This document shows positions 15,401 to 24,007 of a DNA stretch of 64,000 nucleotides, in pieces. The notes under the pieces are model-generated. The model had not been told where the DNA came from. It worked only from the letters and a program-made list of their open reading frames with translations, and searched no databases. This stretch comes from Ricordea florida (Eukaryota > Cnidaria > Anthozoa > Corallimorpharia > Ricordeidae): contig OX453278.1 in assembly GCA_949710005.1 (NCBI GenBank), positions 6,808,597 to 6,872,596 on the forward strand. The letters are read 5' to 3'. A program made the translations under genes and the position numbers. Positions within the stretch are counted from its first letter, which is position 1. Every line of letters begins with the position of its first letter.

Positions 15401-17880
15401 TTGATTCTGTTCTTACCTCATAAAAAGAAACTGTTACAAAGAACTGCTTTCCAGGTGGAGCCTCATCTATGTGCTTAAACAGACCCTGATTCAGCTACAT
15501 GGAAAAGAGATTTCATATAAGATTTTAATTTGAAAGCACAAGTAACTACAAAATCAGTGAGTGAAATTCCACACATTTGCTGAAAAAGCCCTTACTAGTG
15601 GGATAAGTCCAGGTTCCTCTTCACTTCCTACCATTGTATAGGTCTTGCCTGTACCAGTCTGTGACAAAAACGATACAATTTTCCATAAATACAGTAAATA
15701 TAGAGCTAGTGACTAATATAAGGCTTACAGTAATATGGATACTGCATTGCGTTCAAGGCTATGGAATAACCTACCTCTCAACATTTGAAAATCCTCATCA
15801 GTAGCTATTTTTAGGAAGAATTTGAAAATTTGTCTTTTTAAAGAAGGCTATGATTTTTAACTATTATTTCTAGTACACATATTCGTTTTTTTTTAGCTCT
15901 GTAAATTTATATTTAATATTTGTTATTTTTAAGTTTTCTTCTTTACCTAGGCGCAATTGTAAAGTAATATGAAAGATTACCTGATATATCGCTATACAAA
16001 TTAATATTACAGTACTACCACTATTATTATTATTATTATTATTATTATCATTACTATTATAAAGCCATGTACAATTTCTGCACCTGTCCATATGCAAACA
16101 GTGTTGCATTGTAACCATCCAAAGCTTGTTTTAACAATGGCGCAGCCAGATCATGATAAATCTGTTCCTGTGAGTGAAAGCAAAAAGAAGGCATCAAATG
16201 TCATAATTTGAATACAAAGTATGTAATATCACCTTAATTATAATACATAAACAACAAACACTTTATTCTATCTGGAAACTGCATTTCCAGCAATTGAGCT
16301 TTTTTCCCAATGACTAAAGAGAGTTTCAAAGCAGATGAAGAGAGAAAACAGCAGTGAGTGAAAGGGTGTTTGAGAAATGGTACAAAGCTTGTGTTCACGC
16401 AGCTCAGCAGATCCAACCTTTCCTCTAATTTCACTTTTTAAAACTAAAGTAAACAAGTGATTGAGGATGCAACAGACCTGGTCAAGAACAAACATTATAA
16501 TTGCTCATTCACACAAGAATGTTTATTGTAATAATATTTATTACTGAAGAATTGATGCTCCCAGTATAAACTTGATCTTTTAACCATCCAAGCCCTAATA
16601 TCAATATTCATTTTCTGCTAACTGCTCTTATATATTTGTTATCATACTAGTGAGTAGAATTTGTTTAAACATCAAAACAACTCTTATTTGGTGATCATTT
16701 TCATTATTCTCATAACCTGAATGGTTGATGAAGAGTGAATATTGTAATGAGAAATTGGATGCTGGTCACTACTGGGACTAACAAAGGGTTAAAAATTACA
16801 ATGAAACCACAAAAGCTATTATTTACTGCGTATATGAAAACTCTTCTTTCTTCCATAATGCGGTGGAAGTATCCTTAATTATCCCATCTCTTATGAGAGA
16901 ATGCATCATGTAACTAAACTCTCTTCCCTTGCACCATTTTCCCACCCATTTGCAGCCTCCCTACAGTATATCCTTTCAAATTTCAAACAATCCATATGAT
17001 TTCTCAAATTTCAAGGCCTTTAATATTCCAATTTAATGTTAATACTCAGGTGATTATACAACATCACATGCTCTGATTGGTTTGTTATCTCGGATTAACA
17101 GCTGATACTCACCATGATGAACAAAATGGCTGCCAGGGGTTCGCACGCTTTCGATGAAATAAAATTTTTTCATGTTCTACAATGCTTTTTCTTTTCTTTT
17201 TTTTAAATAATCACCTGTGCATTAATTTCATACTAAAACAATCATTTGCCAAAGACGAAGTGATTATCAGTGAATATTCACCTCAACTTAGTCTCGAAGA
17301 TTACTCACCGATAATCACTTCGCCTTCGGCAAATAATTGTTAAACATTGTGTACTTACTGTTTTGGTGTCCCAAAAGTAGCTGTGATCAAAGCTGAATGT
17401 ATGTTCCTGTGAATCCATAAGTCAAACCACATTACTGAATATAATTCCCATGTGCAATACTTCAATTACAAGTACTGAGGCATTCATTTACACATCTACA
17501 GATTGAGCAAAATGCTTCCAAAGGATACAAAAATTAAACCACACAATTGAACATTATGCCAATGTGTTGCAAATACCCACTTAGTAATAAGCCGTAAAAT
17601 TCTGAATATCAGCTTGTTAAGGCTTATACTTTTCAAAAGGCTTTTTTGAGGGACTTATTTTAGGAGAGGCTTATATTCAGAGGAGCCCATACATGGACAT
17701 CCTTACTTTCAGAACTTTATGGTATAACTTTCATAGTTGGTGTAAAAAAGATGAGACTTGCCATAGATGATTTTTTGTGTTTAATTACCTTTGTGGTTGT
17801 TCCAGGGTGAGGGTTGTGAACCACTGTCTTCTCTCCGCTCATTTTGACAACCCTGGTAGCTGCCCTTGCCTTCTCTGCAT
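449..17880 (-). CDS. Kinesin-family motor protein, coding exons 2-18 (gene continues off the left edge)
   Basis: An N-terminal microtubule motor followed by coiled coil. Exons read on the minus strand with GT-AG junctions and matching phases: 17789-17880, 17359-17406, 16084-16167, 15596-15658, 15417-15494, 13928-14007, 12890-13009, 11730-11827, 10879-10942, 9870-9969, 9304-9358, 8943-9025, 8731-8847, 8013-8117, 6115-6204, 5658-5754, 449-591. The motor shows the P-loop GQTGTGKT split across exons 4/5, switch II DLAGSE across exons 9/10, and [13 protein letters not shown] in exon 11. Switch I, normally NxxSSRSH, reads TNSKSD here and is degenerate. From about exon 14 onward the protein is charged, heptad-like coiled coil. 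The subfamily is unassigned; a kinesin-3/KIF28-like or K39-like type is possible. Exon 1 lies about 34 kb away at 51833-51890 because the nested Polintons fill intron 1. Confidence 0.9.
600..832 (+). repeat. MITE-like interspersed repeat, copy 1, with internal 20-bp tandem repeat
   Basis: The same roughly 170-bp sequence occurs at 18036-18222 (opposite strand) and 55163-55325. Full copies run from an imperfect CAGGGTTTTCAATA end to TGAACACCCTG, that is, short inverted ends. This copy has an internal expansion of about four units of CGGAGAATTCTTCGTAGTAG at about 721-800. It lies just inside the intron next to kinesin exon 18. Confidence 0.7.
951..1045 (+). repeat. Degenerate tRNA-derived SINE fragment
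   Basis: AAGCTGGTTAGAGCATTGCACCGG resembles the A-box half of the SINE at 5028-5103. It is followed by a decayed B-box and the same GAATTTTTTC-type tail seen in that copy. Confidence 0.55.
1083..1270. mobile_element. Fold-back MITE
   Basis: A long inverted repeat: GATAATCAAACAAGTTGATA at the left end is mirrored by TATCAACTTGTTTGATTATC at the right. The interior pairs again around GACGAAGGGCAAACGTTCGA. There is no coding capacity; it is a non-autonomous hairpin element. Confidence 0.75.
1418..1735. repeat. Tandem repeat, about 104-bp unit, three copies
   Basis: Units begin AGAATGGTTACACTGTATGG near 1418, 1523 and 1629, and each ends with ACAGTACAGTACTGTTCAGT. Inverted copies of the same unit occur at 5847-6020, so the family is dispersed within this gene. 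Confidence 0.75.
2533..2622. mobile_element. Small fold-back element
   Basis: GTGCACCTACCCCTCCCCTA near 2535 is mirrored by TAGGGGAGGGGTAGGTGCAC ending near 2621, with an A/T-rich loop. It is a hairpin MITE. Confidence 0.65.
3033..3620. mobile_element. Non-autonomous element with homopolymer-G/C ends
   Basis: The left end is ACCCC followed by about 11 G and TACTCC. The right end is GTATC followed by a long C run and GGGGG, in inverted orientation. The interior includes TTTACGGGGAGGCTACGCCC and has no convincing long coding frame. Confidence 0.55.
4251..4375. mobile_element. Fold-back MITE
   Basis: TTAGGCCCGGTTCAAAGTCG at the left is mirrored by a CGTTTGAACCGGGCCTTA end at the right. The interior ATCTAATGCAAATGAG also has an inverted partner, CTCATTTGCATTAGAT. 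Confidence 0.75.
4728..4902. mobile_element. Fold-back MITE with an internal second hairpin
   Basis: The outer ends TAGCCTGAGTACAGCCGCC and GGCGGCTGTACACAGGCTA are inverted copies. Inside, CGTTCCCAGGGCTTTTTCCT pairs with a mirrored AAAAGCCCTGGGAACG, and a third small palindrome is built on AAATCGGGAA. Confidence 0.75.
5028..5103 (-). repeat. tRNA-Thr(GGT)-like, tRNA-derived SINE
   Basis: The minus strand starts GGCTTGATAACTCAGTTGGT, has a clear B-box GGTTCGAATCC and ends TCAGGCC, which pairs with the first seven bases allowing one wobble. The anticodon-like loop is CCGGTAA. A T-rich tail follows, and unique sequence beside it (GATTGATCATCGCA...) recurs at about 5219-5290, so this is read as a SINE rather than a tRNA gene. 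Confidence 0.6.
5847..6020. repeat. Inverted copies of the 104-bp repeat
   Basis: About 1.6 units beginning AGCTACTGAACAGTACTG, the reverse complement of the unit at 1418-1735. Confidence 0.7.
6205..8012. other. Kinesin intron
   Basis: No exon was recognised. It contains a short GGTA/GGTAG microsatellite near 6571-6592. Around 7400-7720 there is a degenerate minisatellite-like region in which CGCG[CT]GAG- and CACAATTT-like words recur irregularly. Confidence 0.45.
8548..8702. mobile_element. Fold-back MITE
   Basis: The left end CTTATTGACTGAGTGGGAGG (followed by GCCGTAC) is mirrored at the right by GTACGGCCCTCCCTCTCAGT (then CAATAAG). It is intronic in the kinesin gene. Confidence 0.7.
10196..10396. 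mobile_element. Fold-back MITE
   Basis: AAATGGTAAACGCAGCTGCT at the left is mirrored at the right by CAGCTGCACGTTTACCATTT. The inner arms carry CAACCATCGAGTTATGGA and TCCATAATTCGATGGTTG. It lies in the intron between kinesin exons 10 and 11. Confidence 0.75.
11096..11231. mobile_element. Fold-back MITE
   Basis: ATACTCCGACAAATTTATGC is mirrored by GCATAAATTTGTCAGAGTAT. The inner arms are rich in TGTATTG words. Confidence 0.7.
14085..14410. repeat. Interspersed repeat related to 59510-59705
   Basis: This tract shares CACAGCTTGTCCAAATTCAA, CTTTGAACTTT, GAATGTGGACAGGCT and related blocks with the tract at 59510-59705. A third fragment (CTGGACAAGCTGTAAATATG) is at about 273-320. It is a degenerate dispersed element. 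Confidence 0.5.
14955..15017 (-). repeat. tRNA-derived SINE head
   Basis: The minus strand begins CCTCTTATAGCTCAGTAGCA (A box) and continues to GGAAGGTTGTAGGTCCGACA (decayed B box). It is intronic and not a functional tRNA. Confidence 0.5.
15036..15385. repeat. Minisatellite, 65-76 bp unit, five copies
   Basis: Units begin ATCCTG(T/C)A, continue CTGCTAGGA(T/C)TT(G/A)AATGTC and AAGTGAAAGGGTTGT, and end AATGAAGATAAAACAT. The third and fourth units carry an extra ACAAATATT. The last unit is diverged. Confidence 0.8.
16017..16050. repeat. (ATT)n microsatellite
   Basis: About eleven trinucleotide units beside kinesin exon 4. Confidence 0.9.
17235..17345. mobile_element. Fold-back MITE
   Basis: AACAATCATTTGCCAAAGAC at the left is mirrored by CTTCGGCAAATAATTGTT at the right. 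The inner arms contain GAAGTGATTATC and GATAATCACTTC. It sits directly beside kinesin exon 3. Confidence 0.75.
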
Positions 17881-18035
17881 CTATTGATACAAGCAAGCAT
17901 CAAAAACTTAGTACATAGAAACTAGGAGTATGTTACATTGTAAATCCCTCTAGGGTATGTCCTAATTTCTCCCATCTGAATTTCAACCATGTTTGGTAGC
18001 TGCCATGTCACTGTCTAACAACAGGTGATATCAGG

Positions 18036-18222
18036 GTGTTCATTAGGCATCGGACATCGCTGGATAATTCTCCGGCTATTATGAAGAATTCTCCGGTGAA
18101 ATTTAAATGGCCTGAGCTAGTTTTAAATTCAGACATGGAGTGCTTTCAGAATATTCTCCTGTTACTTTACACAATTAATTCTCCTGCTACTACAATTCTT
18201 ATTGAAAACCCTGTGATATAGC
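18036..18222 (-). repeat. MITE-like interspersed repeat, copy 2
   Basis: Reverse-oriented copy of the repeat at 600-832 and 55163-55325, with the short ends CAGGGTGTTCATTA and CAGGGTTTTCAATA. It lies about 500 bp from the Polinton insertion. Confidence 0.75.
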
Positions 18223-18735
18223 CCTGGAACAGTGACTATAAAAAAATCAAACCAAGACAAATGACAGAAGCTATGAATATACAAAATTGTGATATTAACG
18301 ATTTTAACTCCCAAGATTTGAGTTGCAATTCTCCTTTAGTAATAATTTATTATTGCCTATGTGCCTTACATTTTTTATAGAATCAGATGTTAAGTTGATC
18401 TATCATCTTTGAGTTGACCCTGTTTTCAATTCTCACCATTATTTTACTACATGATATAGTGTTATTATAGGAGAATTTCAATGTTTATCACCTGTAACTC
18501 ACTGGCAATGATAGATTGAAATTCTGACCATGATGCCAGTCCTATGAGCTTGCAAAATGCAAAGGATTAAAAGTCAAGCTGCAAAATTGAAAATCTAAAA
18601 GGTCTTCACTGTCGGAAATTCCTTCGGTTAGTATTGTATTCTCATTTTCATGTCACCACTTTAGAGCTGTCTCTGTACCAATGAAATTTATGCAAACTGG
18701 GCCTTTTATAGCCCAATTGATGGTAAATGGATGGA

Positions 18736-18740
18736 GAGGG
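18736..18740. repeat. Target site duplication of the outer Polinton, left copy (GAGGG)
   Basis: GAGGG immediately precedes the left TIR and recurs at 51332-51336 immediately after the right TIR. Confidence 0.85.
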
Positions 18741-19173
18741 ACTACTATATAAGCGTGTTTATAAGTACGTTTTTAGGTTATTTTTAAAATTTGACTGAAA
18801 ATCTCTGTACTTTTTTAGCTTACGGGTTATTTTTTTAAAAGTACGTTTTTAGGTTGACTGACCTTTTAGCTTAAAATTTAAAAGTACGTTTTTAGGTTGA
18901 ATGAAAAAAATCTCTGATCTTTTAGCTTAAATTTAAAAGTACGTTTTTAGGTTGACTGAAAATCTCTGTCTAAGAGTAATTGGAAAAGTACATGAAAGTT
19001 TTGAATGAATTTTACCAACAATTTTCACAAACCATGTCGGAAAGCGGAGGGGAAAAATTGATGAGATAAAAAAAAATCTACATGAAAACTGATACTAAGC
19101 CTATGTGAAAAAAAATTGAAAAGAATATGGTTTAAAAGAAAAAACAGTGAAATACAATATTAAGATGGAACAA
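18741..19173 (+). repeat. Outer element TIR, left
   Basis: Matches 50898-51331 in inverted orientation and differs, by eye, only in the length of one poly-A run (9 versus 10). It contains four subterminal copies of AAGTACGTTTTTAGGTT (near 18762, 18837, 18881, 18936), which could bind integrase, polymerase or terminal protein. The TIR runs into the first codons of the terminal genes on both sides. Confidence 0.93.
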
Positions 19174-19599
19174 CAATTACGAAGATTGAATATACCACAA
19201 CTAAAATTTATTGCAAGACAGTTGGAAATTAAAGGACGCCATAAAATGTTCAAAGCCAATTTAATTAATGAGTTGGAAAAATTTATAGATGTGGATATTG
19301 ATAAGTTAATTAAAAAAGCTATTTTATTGTATAATTATTATTGTGTACATGGAATTAAAAAATATTCTTGTAAAGAATGTGAGGGAGCACAAATATGTAT
19401 TCATGAAAAAATAAAGTATCAATGTAAAGAATGCGGTGGATCACAAATATGCGTTCATAGGAAAAGAAAATCTTACTGCATATTATGTGATGGTTCACAA
19501 ATATGTTTTCACAACAAACAAAAAAGTTTTTGTAAAGAATGCGGCGGATCACAAATATGTATACATAATAAACAAAAGTATCATTGCAAAGAATGTTGA
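19165..19599 (+). CDS. SAP-like / CKECGGSQIC zinc-repeat protein (outer)
   Basis: A 144 aa protein using the ATG at 19165; an in-frame GTG at 19147 would add six residues. The N-terminal 40 residues are SAP-like and helical (MEQQLRRLNIPQLKFI...LINELEKF). About four 18-residue repeats of the pattern CKECGGSQIC-x-H-x(2)-K follow, suggesting zinc binding. Similar repeat proteins are known from giant viruses and some protists. The frame stops within a repeat (…HCKEC then TGA), so the protein may be shortened relative to its inner counterpart. Its first codons lie in the TIR, and its expression probably depends on that TIR as promoter. Function unknown; nucleic-acid binding is an inference. Confidence 0.75.
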   Translation: MEQQLRRLNIPQLKFIARQLEIKGRHKMFKANLINELEKFIDVDIDKLIKKAILLYNYYCVHGIKKYSCKECEGAQICIHEKIKYQCKECGGSQICVHRKRKSYCILCDGSQICFHNKQKSFCKECGGSQICIHNKQKYHCKEC

Positions 19600-19605
19600 A
19601 CATTA

Positions 19606-19637
19606 TGTTATATAACTAAAATAATAGTTACATAACA
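19606..19637. terminator. 32-bp hairpin between convergent genes, copy 1
   Basis: TGTTATATAACT and AGTTACATAACA form 12-bp arms with one mismatch. It lies between the stop of the zinc-repeat gene (+) and the stop of the penton-like gene (-). The same hairpin recurs at 24852, 29203 and 34312, always at a convergent junction, so a bidirectional 3'-end signal is likely. Confidence 0.7.
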
Positions 19638-19667
19638 AAAGGCCTGAAGGACCAGCTACGCCGAAAT

Positions 19668-20300
19668 TTATCTAAATCTTAAACTAAAAGTTATGGGAGA
19701 GCCCTTAAGATCAAGTTTTTTCCATTCATTATCTAAGATAGTTAAATCGAAGTGGTTTATGAGGCTCTCATATTTTTGAATTGGAATTGTCGGATAATCT
19801 TGTGAAGGAATGTTTGCTAGTAAATTAGATGGGGTGAGTTTCACAAGTTCTCCATATTTAGTGTTATTCATATATGATGACTTATTAGCCACTATACTAC
19901 ACATAAGTCTCAACGGCTCCTTAATATTTATATTTATGGGGTATAATTTACCAGGATTTATAACTTCAGGCACTCCTAAACCAACCGCAAATCCTCTCGT
20001 AAGTTTTATTTTGAAGTTCTTATTGGAATAAAGATAGTCAACAGTGTCTGTCTCAATGATTGTTATCTTTTCCCTATCAGTATCATTAAGAAAGATCGAT
20101 TGAATATCACGCAATGAATATGTACCAGGTTGTATTATTATTGGGAGCGGATTATTGCCAGTTATTTTTTCTTGATCCTTGAAATTAATCAATCTTTTGG
20201 TTTGTATATTACAATCCAGGAGCTGTATCTCCCGAAGATTTTTCAGCGGTGGATCTAAATAAATTCTAGTTTCTGAATCATACATTGTAATACTGAACAT
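19668..20300 (-). CDS. Penton-like minor capsid protein (outer)
   Basis: A 210 aa beta-rich protein with no membrane segment. The N-terminus MFSITMYDSETRIYLDPPLK leads into a strand-rich region. The end, with FDLTILDNEWKKLDL and PITFSLRFR, matches the closing strands usual in single-jelly-roll minor capsid proteins of Polintons. The inner element has a close homologue at 29240-29875. An ATCTTTAGA motif lies 25 bp upstream of the ATG. The assignment rests on position, size and strand pattern; a structure prediction would be needed to confirm it. Confidence 0.6.
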   Translation of the reverse strand: MFSITMYDSETRIYLDPPLKNLREIQLLDCNIQTKRLINFKDQEKITGNNPLPIIIQPGTYSLRDIQSIFLNDTDREKITIIETDTVDYLYSNKNFKIKLTRGFAVGLGVPEVINPGKLYPININIKEPLRLMCSIVANKSSYMNNTKYGELVKLTPSNLLANIPSQDYPTIPIQKYESLINHFDLTILDNEWKKLDLKGSPITFSLRFR

Positions 20301-20303
20301 TTT

Positions 20304-20350
20304 TGTTTTGATTACATCATATTCATCTTTAGATTTATATAATCAAAACA
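20304..20350. promoter_or_regulatory. Intergenic hairpin with promoter motif in its loop
   Basis: TGTTTTGATTA (20304-20314) and TAATCAAAACA (20340-20350) are perfect inverted arms between the penton-like gene and the 517-aa gene. The loop holds ATCTTTAGA at 20325-20333. In the inner element this junction has been expanded by the Rpb7-like gene. Confidence 0.55.
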
Positions 20351-21904
20351 TTAACGAAATAGGAACCAAGATAATAATCCCCCAGCAAACATTAAAACAA
20401 TAAGAGTATTTTGATGAGACGATGTTTCTATATTACTAACTTCATCTGTTTTGTTTGATTCATCGTTATTGTTTAATTTGGGATTCTTTGGTTGGGAATT
20501 AGTATTTAATAAAACCTTTGAAGACCCTAAGTTATGACTTATTCCAACCGGTTTTGTTTCAGTGTTTAGGGAATTATTCACCCCAAATTTCATATCATTA
20601 GTTGCTTTCATAAGTTTGTTATTATACCCAACTACACTTTCTGTATTTATTATCAGATTACTCGGCATTAACCAAACACCAGGGGCGACGGCTAAATCAA
20701 GCCTTAATTTCGATTCTTGTACCGCTAATTGATAATTTTGTATAGATTTTGAAGTATCATTTTCTATAACAGAACTTTCAAATAAAGATATGAATTGATT
20801 TTGGGTTTCTATTTCTCCGCCGCCCATTTCATTACTCCAAATTGGATTTCTTGTATTAACTTGAGAGCCTAATATACAATAAACAAAAGCTTCAACTGAT
20901 TTATTTAATCTACCAAGACCCGCGCTGGTTAAGCCATACCCAGCTGTTGGAATAAACCACCCATATCTGTAATCACCAAAGACATCATTACGAATAAAGG
21001 AAATTAATTTAACGTGATTATAGTCTGCACCCTTTTTAAAAAATTTTTGTAATCCTTGAGCAACAGTTTTTTCTCTCTCAGTTAGGTCATCTGGAAATTT
21101 ATTATCGCCGCCAGGGTATTGATTTTTTTGGGGGGAACTTTCATTATATTTATAAAATATATCTCCCAATCCATTGTTTGTTCCAATTTTAAACCTAAAA
21201 TCTTCTGTATTACTAATCTTAAATTCTTTGCACAATTTATTATATGCAACTTTATTATATGGATTATTATTTATTGAAAAAGGTTGTTCATCTGGTAAAG
21301 GAACTTTTAATTCATACAATATTCTTCTTATTGTAAAATATATATGGAACTTTATAAATCCATTCACTACTTTCGGGTAATTTAAACTTTCAAATGGGCT
21401 AATTCCACAACCAGAAGTTGCACACCAAACAGAAAAGTTAAGTTGCTGAGGCCAGTAATTGAAATCTGGTGCATTCAACCATTTTTTACTTTGTTTTCCT
21501 GATTTGAAAGTTACAATTTGATTTGTAAATATGTTTCGCATTGGTGATGTGAATTTATTTTTGTCTGAAACATATATATCCAACAAAGTTAACATTTTTG
21601 TAACATCAGTTGTGAAATCATCAAAACCAACTGCGGGTATTGGGTATGTTTTGTTTGTAGATGATAAACTTTCTGGAAACGAGGCAACTTTAGGTTTCTT
21701 TTCTACCCCCAAATCTTTCCATAATAATGTTTTCAAGTTAGTAGGAAGATCATCAGTCCATGTTTTTCCAGTAGGATCATCATCAGACATAATTGTTAAC
21801 CCATTAACTTTCCATTTAATATATCCGCCATATAAATCGTGTACAAATTTGAATTTAGTAAGATTTGCTTTTGGGTAGCGGTTTCTGAAATCACCAAATA
21901 ACAT
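20351..21904 (-). CDS. Conserved 517 aa C-terminally anchored protein (outer), probable virion component
   Basis: A large protein of unknown function, co-linear with the inner-element gene at 30425-32023. The most conserved blocks include WCAT(S/A)GCGI, YFTIRRI(L/I)YELKVPLPD, EAFVYCILG(S/A)QVNTR and LAVAPGVWLMPSNLIINTES. A Ser/Asn/Thr-rich linker precedes a C-terminal hydrophobic stretch (about residues 497-516) ending in SWFLFR, a likely tail anchor. Its place in the capsid gene block suggests a structural role such as a vertex, spike or membrane-associated protein. No enzyme motif was recognised. Confidence 0.75.
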   Translation of the reverse strand: MLFGDFRNRYPKANLTKFKFVHDLYGGYIKWKVNGLTIMSDDDPTGKTWTDDLPTNLKTLLWKDLGVEKKPKVASFPESLSSTNKTYPIPAVGFDDFTTDVTKMLTLLDIYVSDKNKFTSPMRNIFTNQIVTFKSGKQSKKWLNAPDFNYWPQQLNFSVWCATSGCGISPFESLNYPKVVNGFIKFHIYFTIRRILYELKVPLPDEQPFSINNNPYNKVAYNKLCKEFKISNTEDFRFKIGTNNGLGDIFYKYNESSPQKNQYPGGDNKFPDDLTEREKTVAQGLQKFFKKGADYNHVKLISFIRNDVFGDYRYGWFIPTAGYGLTSAGLGRLNKSVEAFVYCILGSQVNTRNPIWSNEMGGGEIETQNQFISLFESSVIENDTSKSIQNYQLAVQESKLRLDLAVAPGVWLMPSNLIINTESVVGYNNKLMKATNDMKFGVNNSLNTETKPVGISHNLGSSKVLLNTNSQPKNPKLNNNDESNKTDEVSNIETSSHQNTLIVLMFAGGLLSWFLFR

Positions 21905-21958
21905 CTTATTCTTTGTGTTTCAAATAATTTGATCTTTAGACCTTTTAAGAATAAGATG
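21902..21958. promoter_or_regulatory. Inverted repeat around the start of the 517-aa gene
   Basis: CATCTTATTCTT (21902-21913, covering the start codon) and AAGAATAAGATG (21947-21958) are perfect 12-bp inverted arms. The loop holds GATCTTTAGA at 21931-21940. The same arrangement is conserved at 32021-32077 in the inner element. Confidence 0.6.
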
Positions 21959-22020
21959 TAAAATTCAATTAATACCCGCAAAACAATTACAACCAACATC
22001 TGTTTTCTCATATACCAGTT

Positions 22021-22638
22021 TTAATGTCCTTTCTCTCCGGTAAGTTCTTTTAATAGATCTTCGCGAACTTTCTTCCTTATAATTGAGATGTCGAAGTTTT
22101 TTTCTGCGTCTTTTCTAAATTTTTGGCGTATTTCTTGTTTTAGTTTTTGAAACTTTTCCAACTCCGCCAAAATTATGGAAAATTCTTGGTCGGATATAAC
22201 ATTATCTTTCAAAGCTTTTGAAACTAAATCGTTAATGGTGTTTAATTTTGATTTGGCAATTGCAGCGGTTTGTTCGTGTTTACTAACTTTACCAGAAAGT
22301 CTTTTTGATGCATAACCGAATCCAACCGATAATCCGCCAAAAACCCCTCCAACAACACCCAAAGGCACACCAACAATAGCGCCAAAACCAGTAAGAGAAG
22401 TTCCGAGACCGCTTGCAGATAGAATAACTGAAATCACCCCACCACAAACACTTATTTTTGTAAATATTCCTCTAGCCCTATTATATTTTTTCCTTACTTC
22501 TTCGTAATGTTTAATTTCTTTCTCAAGATTTTGTAATACCTCGCTTGATTTTTGTAGTCTGAAATTAACCGGATCAACATTATTAAGGTTCCTCCCTTCG
22601 GTCGGTAATTGAGGATAAATTTTATTGTAGTCATCCAT
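22021..22638 (-). CDS. Membrane protein with coiled coil, 205 aa (outer)
   Basis: A helical coiled-coil-like N-terminal part (about 25-55) precedes a long Gly-rich hydrophobic region (about 60-115) that could form two or three membrane helices. A charged helical C-terminus ends in LLKELTGEKGH. It is homologous to 32126-32731 in the inner element. A structural role in a membrane-containing particle is inferred from position and topology. ATCTTTAAA lies at 22664-22672 upstream. Confidence 0.7.
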   Translation of the reverse strand: MDDYNKIYPQLPTEGRNLNNVDPVNFRLQKSSEVLQNLEKEIKHYEEVRKKYNRARGIFTKISVCGGVISVILSASGLGTSLTGFGAIVGVPLGVVGGVFGGLSVGFGYASKRLSGKVSKHEQTAAIAKSKLNTINDLVSKALKDNVISDQEFSIILAELEKFQKLKQEIRQKFRKDAEKNFDISIIRKKVREDLLKELTGEKGH

Positions 22639-22676
22639 ATTGTATTTTACTGATCACCGTGATATCTTTAAATTTG

Positions 22677-23912
22677 TTACTTTCTCTTCTTTTTTATACT
22701 TTCCACAAAATATAGAACCACAGCCATTATCAAAAGCCAAGCATTTTCACCTAAAAATCCAATAACCTGACCTGCGGTTTTGAATAGAAAGCTAACTATT
22801 GCTCCAACCATTCCTGGCAATATTTCACCCAGTTTTTTACCTATAGTTTTCAAACCATTACTAACACCCTTTCCCAAAGCAGATAAACCCTTTGAAAGAT
22901 TAGAAACTATAACCCCAATGATGGCACCTACCGCACTTAGAACAGAAAAAACTGTAAAACCATACTTTTTGAATATATACTTTAATCTCTCCCGTAACGG
23001 TAAATTTTTAATTATTTCATCTTTTCGACCCTCAATATCTGATAATTGTTCTTCACTTGAAATTGTTTTATTACTAAGTCGTTCATTTAATTTATCAACC
23101 TCAGATTTTAATCGTTCATTGCTTTGTTCTAACTTTGATAAATTGGATTTACCCTTCTTAAGTTTGTCTATTTCTTCTTTGTATAATTTTACCTCTTCCA
23201 AAAGTTTTTCTGCTTGTATTTTTAATTCTATATTCTGTTTAACGGTTTGATCGAAAAGGCTTTTATTTTGGGCTTTTTGTACCTGCTGTCTCTCAATGAA
23301 TTCCCTAAGTTCTTTTTCTCTTTCCACATATCGTTCAATCTCCAGCGGATATACTTCTGCTGTTGCTTTCAATCCTTGCAATGCATTATCTAATTCATTA
23401 TTTACTTCAATAGATTTCCTCAATTCTAACTGGGTATTATTATATTTTTCCAACATTGTTTCATAATCAGCGCCCAGTTCTTTTCTAAATGTTTTTGGTA
23501 AATTTTCTGTATTACGAATCCCATTTTCATCAACTAATGTATGCCACACATTATTACCTGCGGTACTTAATTTTCCTTCTATGCTACCATTTTCTCCAAA
23601 CCGCACATTAAATGCGCCGTCATTGGGATCGTAATTTGGGTAATAACGTTTGAGTTCTTGCCTAGCTTCTCTCATTTTATCATATTCTTCATCTCTCCCC
23701 CCAGGGGCCCCATCCTCATATTTATCCCATTTAGCCCGACTTTTTTCTTCTGAATTCTGCTTTTTATAATCATCATAACCAGGATAATCTTGTTCAAGGG
23801 TTGTAGATGTGTTTGTGGTTTGATAAAATGGGTTATCATCCCAATCCAAATCATCATCATCATCATCATCAGATCTTTTTGGAAAATCTTCTAATGGTAT
23901 TTCTTCTTCCAT
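22677..23912 (-). CDS. Acidic coiled-coil membrane protein, 411 aa (outer)
   Basis: The N-terminus is acidic with an Asp run (residues about 16-22). A long coiled coil spans roughly 150-300. The C-terminal about 90 residues hold three hydrophobic segments (near VFSVLSAVGAIIGVIV, MVGAIVSFLFKTAG and AWLLIMAVVLYFVE) and end in a basic KKKRK tail. It is homologous to 32770-33948 in the inner element. It may link an internal membrane to the capsid or core; this is inference only. Confidence 0.7.
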   Translation of the reverse strand: MEEEIPLEDFPKRSDDDDDDDLDWDDNPFYQTTNTSTTLEQDYPGYDDYKKQNSEEKSRAKWDKYEDGAPGGRDEEYDKMREARQELKRYYPNYDPNDGAFNVRFGENGSIEGKLSTAGNNVWHTLVDENGIRNTENLPKTFRKELGADYETMLEKYNNTQLELRKSIEVNNELDNALQGLKATAEVYPLEIERYVEREKELREFIERQQVQKAQNKSLFDQTVKQNIELKIQAEKLLEEVKLYKEEIDKLKKGKSNLSKLEQSNERLKSEVDKLNERLSNKTISSEEQLSDIEGRKDEIIKNLPLRERLKYIFKKYGFTVFSVLSAVGAIIGVIVSNLSKGLSALGKGVSNGLKTIGKKLGEILPGMVGAIVSFLFKTAGQVIGFLGENAWLLIMAVVLYFVESIKKKRK

Positions 23913-23935
23913 GATTTTTTACTAATCAGAAAGAA

Positions 23936-23944
23936 ATCTTTAGA
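23936..23944 (-). promoter_or_regulatory. Core-gene motif ATCTTTAGA upstream of the 411-aa gene
   Basis: About 25 bp upstream of the ATG at 23912. Matching sites lie at 20325, 21932, 22664, 32052, 32756 and 33973, each about 20-35 bp before a minus-strand core gene. Confidence 0.55.
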
Positions 23945-24007
23945 TCCCCTAGAGTTGAAAGTAAAAAATGATTTAAAAGAAAAAATATAAAAGTAAAAAA
24001 AAATAAA

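Noticed and set aside
19668-20300. Adenain-like protease in the small gene next to the left TIR
   Set aside because: No ordered His/Asp/Cys pattern; the strand-rich sequence fits a jelly-roll minor capsid protein better.
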